NCBI RefSeq assembly: GCF_001428545.1
Contig: NZ_LMHZ01000017.1
Coordinates: 47,812 to 111,811 of the forward strand
DNA from: Noviherbaspirillum sp. Root189
GTDB taxonomy: Bacteria > Pseudomonadota > Gammaproteobacteria > Burkholderiales > Burkholderiaceae_D
Reading direction: 5' to 3'
DNA: 64,000 nt
Part shown: one piece after another, positions 35,381 to 44,643 of the stretch
Layout: the number at the start of each line of letters is the position of its first letter
Numbering within the stretch: the first letter of the stretch is position 1
Made by a program: the position numbers and the translations under genes
The notes under the pieces: model-generated
Told to the model about the DNA's origin: nothing
What the model saw: only the letters and a program-made list of their open reading frames with translations
Databases searched by the model: none

Positions 35381-37276
35381 TTACACAGCCCAACAGGAAC
35401 AGCCGAGTGCGCCGAAGAAGCCCTTGAGGTCCGAGGCCGGCACCTTCGAGGCCCAGGCACGCGCGTGCTCGTGGCCATGCAGGCCGCAAGCGCTGGCGCA
35501 ACCGCAGGAGGCGACCAACTGGTAGCCCGGCGGCTGCAGCGAGTTCCTGCCGGCGCCGTCCGGCTCGCCCCAGGCCCCGTAACCCTTGAAGGTGCGCGTG
35601 GGCGACCAGTCGGGCATGGCTGGCGGCAGCGGCGTGTCGTCCAGCGGCGCGAAGTCGCCCGCGCCGTAGACCACGCGCCCGCCCACGACCGTGAGGTCTG
35701 AGGTCAGGAAAGAAATCTCGTCTTCGGGCACGCCGAAGTAGTCCTTGCTCGGCATGATCAGGTCGGCGAACTGGCCTGCCTGGATGCGTCCGCGCTTGCC
35801 TTCCTCGTTGGAGAACCAGGCCACGTTCTCGGTCCACATGCGCAACGCGGTCTCGCGATCGATCAGCTTGTGCCGCGGATAGAGCTGCAGGCCGCCCACG
35901 GTCTTGCCGGTCACCATCCACGACAGCGATACCCAGGGGTTGTAGGAAGCCACGCGGGTGGCGTCGGTGCCGGCCGAGACCTTCACGCCCTTGTCCAGGA
36001 TGCGTGAGATCGGTGGGGTGGTTTCGGCAGCCCTCGCGCCGTAGCGCTCGACGAAGTATTCGCCCTGGTAGGCCATGCGGTGCTGCACGGCGATGCCGCC
36101 GCCGAGCGCGGCGATGCGGTCGATGGATCGGTCGGAAATGGTTTCGGCATGGTCGAAGAACCAGTTGATGCCGGCCAGCGGGGTGTCCCGGTCGACCTTT
36201 TCGAATACGTCGAGCGCGCGCGAGATGGTTTCGTCATAGGTGGCGTGCAGGCGCCAGGGCCACTTGTTCTGCGCCAGGATGCGCACCACTTCCTCCAGCT
36301 GGCCCTCCATTTCGGGCGGCATGTCGGGACGCGGCTGACGGAAGTCCTCGAAGTCGGCGGCCGAGAACACCAGCATCTCGCCGGCGCCGTTGTGGCGGAA
36401 GTAGTCGTCCCCCTGCTTGTACTTCACGCTGGAGGTCCACTTGAGGAAGTCCTCCTTCTCCTGCCCGGGCTTTTGCGTGAACAGGTTGTAGGCCAGGCGC
36501 ACGGTCAGCTGGCCCTCGTCGGCCAGCTTCTGGATAACCGCATAGTCTTCCGGATAGTTCTGGAAGCCGCCGCCCGCGTCGATCACGCCGGTCACGCCCA
36601 GGCGGTTGAGTTCGCGCATGAAGTGGCGCGTGGAGTTGACCTGGTAGTCGAAGGGCAGCTTGGGGCCCTTGGCCAGGGTCGCGTAGAGAATCATGGCATT
36701 GGGCTTGGCCAGCAGCAGGCCGATCGGATTGCCGTTGCCGTCGCGCGTGATCTCGCCGCCCACCGGATCGGGCGTATCCCTGGTGTAGCCGACGGCGCGC
36801 AGGGCCGCGCCATTGAGCAGGGCGCGGTCGTAGAGGTGCAGCAGGAACACCGGCGTGTCCGGCGCGATGGCGTTGATCTCGTCTAGGGTGGGCAGGCGCT
36901 TCTCGACGAACTGGTGCTCGGTGAAGCCGCCAACCACGCGCACCCATTGCGGCGCGGGCGTGATGGCAACCTGGCGCTTGAGCATGTCGAGCGCATCAGC
37001 CAGCGAACGCACGCCGTCCCATCGCAGTTCCAGGTTGTAGTTGAGGCCGCCGCGCACGACATGTGTGTGGTTGTCGAACAGGCCGGGCAAGACGTGCCGG
37101 CGCCTGAGGTCGACGAGCTTCGTTGCGGGACCGGCCAGGGCCAGGATGTCCTGGTCCGCGCCGACGGCCAGGAACTTGCCGTCCTTGACTGCGACGGCGC
37201 TGGCGATGGGATTGGCGCGATCGAGGGTGGTGATCTGGCCATTGTGGAAGACGATATCGGGAATGGAATCGGCCAC
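35381..37276 (-). CDS. YtcJ-like amidohydrolase with a Cys/His-rich tail
   Basis: 631 residues from GTG 37276, with AAGGAG about ten bases upstream; an earlier in-frame TTG lies inside that site. It is an amidohydrolase_3 (YtcJ/LAF3-like) protein: PGLFDNHTHVVRGG near residue 66 holds the first metal histidines, HATYDETISRAL and FDHAETIS further ones, and SAGTDATRVASYNPW the metal Asp. After the catalytic part the protein ends in about 50 residues rich in Cys and His (SCGCASACGLHGHEHARAWA and GALGCSCWAV), likely an extra metal site. It would hydrolyse an amide or similar bond in the cytoplasm; the substrate is unknown. Part of the operon to 38397. Confidence 0.88.
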   Translation of the reverse strand: MADSIPDIVFHNGQITTLDRANPIASAVAVKDGKFLAVGADQDILALAGPATKLVDLRRRHVLPGLFDNHTHVVRGGLNYNLELRWDGVRSLADALDMLKRQVAITPAPQWVRVVGGFTEHQFVEKRLPTLDEINAIAPDTPVFLLHLYDRALLNGAALRAVGYTRDTPDPVGGEITRDGNGNPIGLLLAKPNAMILYATLAKGPKLPFDYQVNSTRHFMRELNRLGVTGVIDAGGGFQNYPEDYAVIQKLADEGQLTVRLAYNLFTQKPGQEKEDFLKWTSSVKYKQGDDYFRHNGAGEMLVFSAADFEDFRQPRPDMPPEMEGQLEEVVRILAQNKWPWRLHATYDETISRALDVFEKVDRDTPLAGINWFFDHAETISDRSIDRIAALGGGIAVQHRMAYQGEYFVERYGARAAETTPPISRILDKGVKVSAGTDATRVASYNPWVSLSWMVTGKTVGGLQLYPRHKLIDRETALRMWTENVAWFSNEEGKRGRIQAGQFADLIMPSKDYFGVPEDEISFLTSDLTVVGGRVVYGAGDFAPLDDTPLPPAMPDWSPTRTFKGYGAWGEPDGAGRNSLQPPGYQLVASCGCASACGLHGHEHARAWASKVPASDLKGFFGALGCSCWAV

Positions 37277-37361
37277 GGTGGACTCTCCTTTCAAGCACTT
37301 CGGCGATGGCGTTGCGTCCTCCGGGCCATGCTGGCGGACGTACTTCAGGATAGGACGTTAT

Positions 37362-37634
37362 TCAGATCCGGTCTGTTTTATCCGTCTGCTGTCCGGCATG
37401 CCGGCCGGGCAACTGGCCGAACAGATGGCTGACGGTATGTTCCTTGTCGCAGGCGCTGGCGAACGGGGTTCCGCCAAGCAATTGCTTGCCGACCGGGATG
37501 ATCTGTTCACCCACGAGAATGCCGAGCAGCCCCACCAGGGCGACCAGGGGCGGCGCGGGCGAGCGTACGTTGAGCAGGCTGTAGATGATGCCGACCAGCA
37601 AGCCGGCGCCTAGGGAAAGGGCGTAGATTTTCAT
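37362..37634 (-). CDS. XapX-domain (DUF1427) membrane protein
   Basis: 90 residues with two short membrane segments: MKIYALSLGAGLLVGIIYSL and PLVALVGLLGILVGEQIIP, the XapX fold, then a polar tail with two histidines (HTVSHLFGQLPGRHAG). XapX proteins are small membrane proteins often found next to hydrolases and MFS genes; their function is not established. The gene lies between the amidohydrolase and hydrolase genes, in the same orientation. Confidence 0.85.
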   Translation of the reverse strand: MKIYALSLGAGLLVGIIYSLLNVRSPAPPLVALVGLLGILVGEQIIPVGKQLLGGTPFASACDKEHTVSHLFGQLPGRHAGQQTDKTDRI

Positions 37635-37713
37635 GGTTCACCTCGATTCACGGCCATGTATGGCTGTTCCCCCAGCAGGCGCCGAGGGGATTGCAAGGAG
37701 AGCTTGCCTGGGC

Positions 37714-38397
37714 TTACTTGGCCGGGTTCGGGCCGACGCGCTCGCCGTGCTTCACGCGCTCGGGCGACTTGTGGACCATGGTATAGGCATAGTCCACACC
37801 CATGCCGTATGCGCCGGAATGTTCCGTGACGATCTCGATCACCTCGTTGTACGTTTCCTTGCGCGCCCAGTCGCGCTGCCATTCGAGCATCACCTGCTGC
37901 CAAGTCACCGGCACGATGCCGGCCTGCACCATGCGGTCCATGGCGTACTTGTGCGCATCGATGGAGGTGCCGCCGGAGGCATCGGCCACCATGTAGATTT
38001 CGTAGCCGCCTTCCAGCGCGGCGCAGAGCGCGAAGGTCGTGTTGCAGACTTCCGTCCACAGGCCCGAGACGATGACCTTCTTGCGGCCGTTGGCGGCCAG
38101 CGCATCGCGCACGTTCTGGTCGTCCCAGGAGTTCATCGAGGTGCGCTCCAGGATCTTGTGCTGGGGGAATACGGCCAGCAGTTCGGGATAGGTGTGGCCA
38201 GAGAAGCTTTCGGTCTCGACGGTGGTGATGGTGGTCGGGATGTTGAATGCTTTCGCTGCCTTGGCCAGCGCCACGACGTTGTTCTTCAGTACCTGGCGAT
38301 CGATCGACTGCACGCCGAAAGCCATCTGCGGCTGCTGGTCGATGAAGATGATCTGGCTGTTCTGCGGTGTCAGGACTTCGAGATACTTTTTGGACAT
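37714..38397 (-). CDS. YcaC-like isochorismatase-family hydrolase
   Basis: 227 residues from ATG 38397, with GGAGGAG a few bases upstream. It is a cysteine hydrolase of the isochorismatase family: catalytic Asp in IIFIDQQPQMAF, Lys in the KKVIVSG strand region and Cys in GLWTEVCNTTFALCAALEGG. Closest to YcaC-type proteins (octameric, substrate unclear). It would cleave an amide or similar bond in the cytoplasm. Second hydrolase of this operon, so a two-step breakdown of one compound is plausible. Confidence 0.9.
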   Translation of the reverse strand: MSKKYLEVLTPQNSQIIFIDQQPQMAFGVQSIDRQVLKNNVVALAKAAKAFNIPTTITTVETESFSGHTYPELLAVFPQHKILERTSMNSWDDQNVRDALAANGRKKVIVSGLWTEVCNTTFALCAALEGGYEIYMVADASGGTSIDAHKYAMDRMVQAGIVPVTWQQVMLEWQRDWARKETYNEVIEIVTEHSGAYGMGVDYAYTMVHKSPERVKHGERVGPNPAK

Positions 38398-38553
38398 ACT
38401 AATTCTCCTCCGATGATGGGAATGGGTTGAAAGAAGCGGCGTGCATTGCTGTTCGTGTTGCATTCGTACCGATGCGGCTGCTGCGGGAGCAACCGGCCCG
38501 GGCCTTGCGCGGAGGACGCCGCAAAACCTCCCCGCGTATTTCTGTCTGCTGGA

Positions 38554-39258
38554 TCAGGCAGGCGCGTCCACCAGTATCAGCTCGGCATCCTCGCTGGCGA
38601 TGACACGGATCAACGCCTCGTCGCTGATGGCCGCGCCGTCGCGTGCATTCAGCGCCACACCGTTGACCTCGACCTTGCCCTCGGCCGGCACCAGGTAGCC
38701 GTAGCGCCCGGCGCCGGAGAAGCGGTACTCGGCGGTCTCCCCTGCCTTCAGCGTGGCGCCCAGCACCCGCGCGTCGGCACGGATCGGCAGCGCATCCTCG
38801 TCACCCCGGATGCCGCTGGCCAGGGCCACGAACTTGCCGGAACGGTCGTCCCCCGGAAAAGGCTTGGATCCCCAGGACGGCGGCTCGCCGCGCCGGTCCG
38901 GGAATATCCAGATCTGGAAGATCCGTGTAATACCTGGCTCCGTGTTGTGCTCGGCATGGCGGATGCCCGTGCCTGCGCTCATCACCTGCACGTCGCCGGC
39001 CACGGTGCGGCCCTTGTTGCCCAGGTTGTCCTGGTGGGTGATCGCGCCTTCGCGCACGTAGGTAATGATTTCCATGTCGGCATGCGGATGCGGCGGAAAG
39101 CCCGTGCCCGGCTCGATGGTGTCGTCGTTCCAGACCCGTAGCGCGCCCCAGTGCACGCGATCGGGATCGTGATATCCGGCGAAGGAAAAGTGATGCTTGG
39201 CATCCAGCCAGCCATGGCGGGCTCCACCGAGGCTTTCGAAAGGACGGCGTTCAATCAT
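38554..39258 (-). CDS. Pirin-family protein (quercetinase-like bicupin)
   Basis: 234 residues, both cupin halves present. Metal ligands of the N-terminal cupin are visible in FPPHPHADMEIITYVREGAI and the later SAGTGIRHAEHN, the classic pirin pattern of three histidines and a glutamate. Pirins bind iron and can act as quercetin dioxygenases or transcription cofactors. It is the first gene of the operon as transcribed leftward, facing the divergent LysR gene. Confidence 0.93.
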   Translation of the reverse strand: MIERRPFESLGGARHGWLDAKHHFSFAGYHDPDRVHWGALRVWNDDTIEPGTGFPPHPHADMEIITYVREGAITHQDNLGNKGRTVAGDVQVMSAGTGIRHAEHNTEPGITRIFQIWIFPDRRGEPPSWGSKPFPGDDRSGKFVALASGIRGDEDALPIRADARVLGATLKAGETAEYRFSGAGRYGYLVPAEGKVEVNGVALNARDGAAISDEALIRVIASEDAELILVDAPA

Positions 39259-39435
39259 GACGTTCTCCTGTGTGGTCTATTTGCGATGGATTCAGTTTAG
39301 GTCTTTTCCATCATGTGGAGAATCGAAGGAATGGAATCTCATCCTTTCCATTTTTGATTGGATTGGCATATGCTCCCTATCTCATGCCGGGGACGCTCCC
39401 GTCATGCATTGACTTGCATTATTTTCAGAAGACAC

Positions 39436-40362
39436 ATGAAAACACTACCGGACCTGGAAGCCTGGGCCATCTTCGCCAAAGTCGCCGAGACTGGCTCCTT
39501 CGCCCGTACCGCGGCCGAGCTTTCGCTGTCGCAGGCCACGGTGTCGAAGGCTATTACCCGCCTGGAGGCGCGCATGAAGACCATGCTGTTTCATCGCACT
39601 TCGCGGCGCATGTCCTTGACTGAAAGCGGCTACGCCGCCCTGGAGAGGGCCTCGCGCATCCTGGAGGATGGCGAGGCGGTGGAGGCTGAGATTGCCGAAC
39701 AGTCCTCGAGCCTGCGGGGCCTGGTCCGGCTCGCGGCGCCGATGTCGTTCGGCATCACGCGGTTGGCGCCGATGTTGCCGGGCTTCATGGAAGCCCATCC
39801 CGAGGTGGCGCTGGACGTGCAGTTCGACGACAAGATGGTGGACCTGGTGGGCGACCGCTACGATCTGGCGCTGCGCATCTCCAATCTGGTCGATTCCAGC
39901 TTGCTGGCGCGACGCCTATGCACGGTGCGCCTCCTGTTGGTCGGCGCGCCCGGCTACTTCGAGCGCCACGGGCGCCCGCAGCATCCGCGCGACCTGGTCA
40001 ACCACCGCATCCTGCAGTACATCTATACGCGCGGGGGAACGAGTTGGCGCTTCCGCCACAAGCGGCACGGCGAGTTCTCCCAGGCCGTTCCGGCGCGCCT
40101 GTTCGTCAATAATGCCGAAGCGCTGGAGCCCGCCCTGCGCGCCGGCCTGGGGCTGGCGCTGCAGCCGGAGTTCCTGGCCTGGCAGGACCTGCAGTCCGGC
40201 GTGCTGGAGACGGCCATGGACGACTGGCAGGTGGAGCCGATCTCGCTGCACATCGTCACGCCGCCGGGGCGCAGGCGTCCCGCGCGCGTGCAGGCCCTGA
40301 TCGACTACCTGGCCGAGCGCCTGGCCAGCGAACCTTGGACATACGACACGAGAATGCCGTGA
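39436..40362 (+). CDS. LysR-family regulator of the hydrolase operon
   Basis: 308 residues from ATG 39436. Helix-turn-helix at about 18-40 (FAKVAETGSFARTAAELSLS QATVSKAITRLEAR), linker, then a LysR substrate-binding domain from about 90. It is divergent from pirin with 177 bp between the starts, the normal arrangement for a LysR protein that controls the neighbouring operon and itself. High GC like the operon, so the two probably moved together. The inducer would be the compound broken down by the hydrolases. Confidence 0.93.
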   Translation: MKTLPDLEAWAIFAKVAETGSFARTAAELSLSQATVSKAITRLEARMKTMLFHRTSRRMSLTESGYAALERASRILEDGEAVEAEIAEQSSSLRGLVRLAAPMSFGITRLAPMLPGFMEAHPEVALDVQFDDKMVDLVGDRYDLALRISNLVDSSLLARRLCTVRLLLVGAPGYFERHGRPQHPRDLVNHRILQYIYTRGGTSWRFRHKRHGEFSQAVPARLFVNNAEALEPALRAGLGLALQPEFLAWQDLQSGVLETAMDDWQVEPISLHIVTPPGRRRPARVQALIDYLAERLASEPWTYDTRMP

Positions 40363-40527
40363 ATAGATTTTCACAGAATCGAATTTCTTAACCAACGCAC
40401 CAGGAAGTCGTACCGTAGTGCGTGCTCATGCTCGCGCACTTCGCTTCACTCGATTCATGGCGCGCGTGCTGTCATTCGCTTTGCCCAAAACAGAAGCAAT
40501 GTAAAGAATGCTTGACTGGGACAATTA

Positions 40528-40743
40528 CCGGGCCGGATGCCCCATTGCCACCAGCTCGCGCATCCGGTAACGCGCGCTGCCGCAAGCGTTCATCCCGATC
40601 AGACACGGTTGCAGCTTGATAAAATATTCCAGCATCTTCGACCGGTCCAGCTTCTTGCACAATACCGCTTTCCCGTGGCCATCTATGCCATGAATTTGAA
40701 ACACGTTCCTTGCGAGATCGATGCCAACAGTAGCAATCTTCAC
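40528..40743 (-). pseudogene. IS110-family transposase N-terminal remnant
   Basis: Minus-strand reading from a GTG at 40743 gives KIATVGIDLARNVFQIHGID and LQPCLIGMNACGSARYRMRE, then LVAMGHPAR. These are the first Asp motif (GIDLA) and the conserved ACGSA(R)YR segment of IS110-type transposases (DEDD catalytic domain). It covers about the first 70 residues; the rest is lost. Confidence 0.85.
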
Positions 40744-40844
40744 GGTGGAATGTAAGCCTAGTCGAGCAATTCCTTGGGCAAATTGACAATAAAATCGGTC
40801 AGCCCCTTCGTTCCTTGTCCCGGGCTCAAGTGCTTTACCATCGC

Positions 40845-41010
40845 AGCCGACGCTCGTGCGGCAGCATGAAACTGCACGTCGACTCGGAGTGCCGGTGGCG
40901 ACGCTTGGCAACTGGGTGCGAAGGCAACGGAAGGGACAGCAGCCCACCCAGGCAGATGCGGCCACAGCACCAAAGCGCCCAGTGAGCGAACTTGAGGCGG
41001 AGGATGGCCT
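40845..41010 (+). pseudogene. IS3-family OrfA remnant
   Basis: Plus-strand reading RQHETARRLGVPVATLGNWV, then RRQRKGQQPT and RPVSELEAE. This is the helix-turn-helix plus leucine-zipper start of an IS3-type OrfA (VATLGNWVRR, then SELEAEN). Only about 55 residues remain. With the IS110 piece it marks the right edge of the GC-rich island. Confidence 0.7.
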
Positions 41011-41061
41011 ACGGTGGCCGACTTGTTTAAAACTATCAATAGCCAACGTTTTCCGTCATGA

Positions 41062-41403
41062 TTATTCCTTTTTATCTTCCTTTACAACGACAACTTCGAT
41101 GCCGAAGCAGGGGGTTGATTCGCCGAATAGGTAATCATGCAAAAGCTCCCGCACCTCTTCATTCAACGGATTTTCGTCCATACGGAGTAGACGTGCATGC
41201 AGCACTTCGTCACCATTGACTTCAGCCTCTTGTTGCGCTTGGCTGACTAGCCACTGATCATAGAGTGTGAGCTGTCGGCTACTTTCTATGAGCGCATAAG
41301 GTGGCTCGGGAATGGTACGACCGGAACATGTCAATATGAGGCCGTTCTTGCCGCTACGAACCTGATTTGATATAAACGATTTCGCCAAAGAAAATATTCT
41401 CAT
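41062..41403 (-). CDS. Unknown 113-residue protein
   Basis: 113 residues, start ATG at 41403, GGAG about ten bases before it. No signal peptide or membrane segment. The protein has a basic first third (MRIFSLAKSFISNQVRSGKN) and an acidic last half (DENPLNEEVRELLHDYLFGE), ending in a short strand-like FGIEVVVVKEDKKE. I do not recognise a family. It has a normal composition and lies beside the IS debris, so it may be mobile-element cargo or an orphan gene. Confidence 0.5.
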   Translation of the reverse strand: MRIFSLAKSFISNQVRSGKNGLILTCSGRTIPEPPYALIESSRQLTLYDQWLVSQAQQEAEVNGDEVLHARLLRMDENPLNEEVRELLHDYLFGESTPCFGIEVVVVKEDKKE

Positions 41404-41527
41404 ATCGACCTAGCTCCAATCATTAGGAGGGACATTCGGCGATTGACGGGTTTCGACGCTAACCAAACAGATGCACTGCCATCCCCAAGATGGGGCGCAC
41501 TGCTCCATTTAAGGGATTGCCGTTAAC

Positions 41528-42184
41528 TTAGAATTCCGTTTCAAGTTCGTCGATTTGTTCTGGTTCAACGAGTGCAGCAGCAGTCCATTCCTGCATTGCC
41601 GGTAATTCCAGAACGGTCTTGCAATACGCTTCCATTTCTCGATTCAACTCAACATGGTAGGTCATGAAGCGAGTCACCACCGGCGCATACATGGCATCCG
41701 CAAGTCCTGGGGTGCTGCCAAACAAAAACGGACCGCCATAGGTTGTTAGGCAATCCTTCCATATAGAGTCGATGCGGCCAATATCCGCCTGTGCCCGATC
41801 CCATATCTTGAAGTTCTCGAATCGACCTCTGATATTCATAGGTAGCGCAGAGCGAAGCGAAGTGAATCCCGAGTGCATTTCACCGCAAATGGCACGGCAA
41901 TGCGTGCGCGCTCCTAAATCCGTAGGGATCAATTTTGCCTTCGGCCGGACTTCATTAAGGTATTCGCCGATAGCGAGCGTATCCCATACCTTCAGACCAT
42001 TGTGAGTCAGGCAGGGAACGAGAATCGAGGGGGCAAGCAGTAGAATTTCAGCACGAACGGATGGATCGTCGAGCGAAACGATGTGTTCTTCGAAAGGCAA
42101 TCCAGAAAATTTCATCATGAGCCATCCACGCAGGGACCATGATGAATAGTTCTTGCTGCTGATCGTGAGGATTGTGCGCTCCAT
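41528..42184 (-). CDS. Glutathione S-transferase
   Basis: 218 residues from ATG 42184 with GGAGG upstream. The N-terminal thioredoxin-like domain has NYSSWSLRGWLMMKFSGLPF, where a serine (Ser10-Ser13 region) is the probable catalytic residue of the YfcF/zeta-like type, and the cis-Pro/SSI-binding region LVPCLTHNGLKVWDTLAIGE. A helical C-terminal domain follows with FLFGSTPGLADAMYAPVVTR, the N-capping box. It conjugates glutathione to electrophiles in the cytoplasm. Divergent from phaZ with 116 bp between them. Confidence 0.9.
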   Translation of the reverse strand: MERTILTISSKNYSSWSLRGWLMMKFSGLPFEEHIVSLDDPSVRAEILLLAPSILVPCLTHNGLKVWDTLAIGEYLNEVRPKAKLIPTDLGARTHCRAICGEMHSGFTSLRSALPMNIRGRFENFKIWDRAQADIGRIDSIWKDCLTTYGGPFLFGSTPGLADAMYAPVVTRFMTYHVELNREMEAYCKTVLELPAMQEWTAAALVEPEQIDELETEF

Positions 42185-42300
42185 TTGCGACCTCCGTACG
42201 CATGACCTTTGGTAGAGGCCACGCAAGCAGCATGCCATCGTGGCGTGCTACTTGCTTCGCAGTGATGAATTGTTGTGTAACATAACAGTCTGGAGTGGCC

Positions 42301-43524
42301 ATGCAATATCATGTATATCAGGCACAGGCGGATTTCATTAAGAAGGTGCAACTTATCCTTCAGATGACGCATGCGAGCGTGACTAGTCCGTTGCTGCGTC
42401 AGCAGCAGATTGTCAAGCAAATTGGTGCACTTTCGGAAATTGTTTCCGCTGCACGCATTACCCATACGCGACCGAACTTCGGTATTGACCGCATTAGCGT
42501 TAATGATGGACATGGCACACGCGATGTTGCAGTCCGTGAAGTACCCGCCCTGGTTTTACCATTTGGGACCTTGCTGCATTTTAGAAAGGAGTCGGTCGAG
42601 GCACAGCCACGGGTATTAATTGTTGCACCGCTGTCAGGCCATTTCAGTACGCTCATGCGTGAGACCGTGCGGACAATGCTTGCCGATCATGATGTGTATG
42701 TCAGCGACTGGCATAACGCCTGCAATGTGCCCCTTGCAAGCGGTGGATTTGATATGGAAGACTATGTCGACTACCTGATCCGCTATCTGACGTTGCTGGG
42801 TCCAGGTACACATATCGTAGCGGTCTGCCAGCCTTGTGTGGCTGCACTTTGTGCTACCGCCATTCTGGCCGAGGATGGCAATCCGGTGCAGCCTAGAACG
42901 TTGACGCTCATGGCCGGGCCGATCGATACGCGTATCAATCCAACTTCGGTGAACGAACTTGCCGTCAAGCGCCCTCTGCACTGGTTCGAGAAGAACCTGA
43001 TTAGCACCGTCCCTTGTCGGTATCCCGGTGCGATGCGCCGTGTTTATCCTGGCTTTTTGCAACTGACAGCTTTCCTCAATATGAATCTGGAACGGCACCT
43101 CATGTCGTTCAACGAGTTGCACCGTGCTTTGCTTGAAGAGGACTCAGCGAAGGCAAATACGATCAGCCGTTTCTATAAGGAGTACTTTGCAGTTCTTGAT
43201 CTATCGGCGGAATTCTATTTGGAGACGGTACGGCTAGTTTTTCAGGAGCACGCACTGCCACGCGGGGAAATGATGTGGAAAGGAAGCCGCGTCGATCCGG
43301 CGGCAATCCACCATACGGCCCTGTTGACGGTAGAGGGTGAGCGCGATGATATCTGTGGACTAGGGCAGACCATGGCGGCACATGATCTCTGCCGCAACAT
43401 ACCCACCCGTCTAAAATTGCATCACATGCAGGTCGGAGCAGGGCACTACGGCGTGTTCAGTGGACGGCGTTGGGAGCAACAGATTTATCCGGCTGTGCGC
43501 AGTTTGATTTACTCAAGGCAGTGA
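42301..43524 (+). CDS. phaZ: Intracellular polyhydroxyalkanoate depolymerase
   Basis: 407 residues from ATG 42301, TGGAG five bases before it; a GTG two codons earlier overlaps that site. It matches PhaZ1-type intracellular PHB depolymerases of betaproteobacteria: N-terminal helical region, then an alpha/beta-hydrolase fold with the lipase-box-like HIVAVCQPCVAALCATA, in which the nucleophile is a cysteine, as in the Ralstonia enzyme, an Asp in VEGERDDICG and a final His in GAGHYGVFSG. It mobilises stored PHB granules. Presence supports a PHB-storing betaproteobacterium. Length (about 407-420) is typical. Confidence 0.93.
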   Translation: MQYHVYQAQADFIKKVQLILQMTHASVTSPLLRQQQIVKQIGALSEIVSAARITHTRPNFGIDRISVNDGHGTRDVAVREVPALVLPFGTLLHFRKESVEAQPRVLIVAPLSGHFSTLMRETVRTMLADHDVYVSDWHNACNVPLASGGFDMEDYVDYLIRYLTLLGPGTHIVAVCQPCVAALCATAILAEDGNPVQPRTLTLMAGPIDTRINPTSVNELAVKRPLHWFEKNLISTVPCRYPGAMRRVYPGFLQLTAFLNMNLERHLMSFNELHRALLEEDSAKANTISRFYKEYFAVLDLSAEFYLETVRLVFQEHALPRGEMMWKGSRVDPAAIHHTALLTVEGERDDICGLGQTMAAHDLCRNIPTRLKLHHMQVGAGHYGVFSGRRWEQQIYPAVRSLIYSRQ

Positions 43525-43659
43525 AGTACCTAAAGCTAACAGGCCGCATAAGGGTGATGGGCACCTTAAAAGCTGGGGAAGTGCCTCCGTTTAGGTTACC
43601 AATCGCGCCTCATGCAGCCGGTGCAACGTGATTTTACGTACTTCAATCTTGCTCTGCTG

Positions 43660-43962
43660 TATATGTGAGCGCAGCATCGGGTTGCGACGCGCAAGTTTGG
43701 ACGGCGGGCAGTCCGACAGATCAGGCAAGTGAGATTCGCGTGTGTGGATGGTCAGCAGACCTTGGCGCCGGGCGAAAGCGAGCAAGCCGGCCACTGCAGG
43801 CACGCTATGCGCCAGTGGCGTGACATCGTTGCCGAGCGATTCGCCGAAACCGCCTTGTTCGATGAAATCCCTTTGCATATCGATGACGATAAGAGCTGTC
43901 GTTCGATAGGGAAAGCGGTAAGTGCAGGGTGCCGCATTCACGATGCATTCAGGTGTCGTCAT
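43660..43962 (-). pseudogene. Isochorismatase/biuret-hydrolase-like N-terminal fragment
   Basis: The minus-strand frame from ATG 43962 starts [20 protein letters not shown], then [20 protein letters not shown] with the catalytic Asp, and [20 protein letters not shown]. It is the first ~95 residues of a cysteine hydrolase, after which the family sequence stops and unrelated codons lead to a stop at 43591. The catalytic Cys is not present, so it cannot work. It overlaps the preceding ATPase fragment (ATGA at 43959-43962). Confidence 0.75.
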
Positions 43963-44455
43963 GCGGCTTGCTCCAGTGGCGTTTCGTCGACATGACTTGC
44001 CATGTACCGACCCAGCGTAGCCCGGTCAACATGGCGCGTTGCGCATTCATAAACGATGCGGCCGTTTGCCATCACGACCAGACGGTCCGATAGTTCCAGC
44101 AACTCGTCCAAATCCTCGCTGACGAGCAGCACCGCAGCGCCTTCCTCGCGCGCAGCGAGAATCCGTCCATGAATGTCGGAGACCGCCTTGAAATCAAGTC
44201 CGAACACCGGATTGGCAGCAATGAGGATGTTGGCACCCGCAGCAAGCTCCCGTGCCAGTACCGCACGTTGTACATTACCGCCCGACAAGGTGCCGATCGG
44301 GCGTTGCGGCAGCGCCGGCTTGACGTTGAACGCAGCAATGAGCTCCCTGGCTCTGAGCTGCATTGAAGCGCGGTCGACTCGCCATCCACGGCGGATGTAT
44401 TGCGGACTGTCGAAATCCCGCAATGCCATGTTTTCCGCGACGCTCATGCCGGCAA
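43959..44455 (-). pseudogene. ABC transporter ATPase (sugar/nucleoside type), C-terminal fragment
   Basis: Minus strand from about 44455: FAGMSVAENMALRDFDSPQY, LSGGNVQRAVLARELAAGAN (ABC signature) and VLLVSEDLDELLELSDRLVV. This is the C-terminal half of the second ATPase domain of a BMP/nucleoside-type importer (YufO-like). Walker A and the first domain are absent. A 10-residue non-homologous N-terminus (NNWEKQ) shows the break point. Its end overlaps the hydrolase fragment, so both were one operon before rearrangement. Confidence 0.8.
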
Positions 44456-44634
44456 ACTGCTTCTCCCAATTATTGTGGAAGGTCAAGCGCTCAAAGATTG
44501 AGCAGTAATGGTTGACAACCCTATTTGTAAAAATCGACAGCGCCTCCCTGTGCGAGTAGTAATTGTATTGGTAGCAGTTAGCAGCATCACGCCTTTCGCT
44601 TACGGAAGCCGTCCGAAAGGTCGGCTACGCAGAC

Positions 44635-44643
44635 TGGTATAAT
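44635..44643 (+). promoter_or_regulatory. Extended -10 promoter before the second MFS gene
   Basis: TGGTATAAT at 44635-44643 is an extended -10 box in AT-rich surroundings. No clear -35 is seen. The chosen start of the MFS gene is about 190 bp downstream. Confidence 0.4.

Noticed and set aside
33799..35427. A 542-codon open frame on the plus strand, and similar long frames at 36080-36886 and 34037-34780
   Set aside because: They lie opposite or in other frames of clear MFS and amidohydrolase genes in a GC-rich block, where stop codons are rare; their translations have no recognisable domains.
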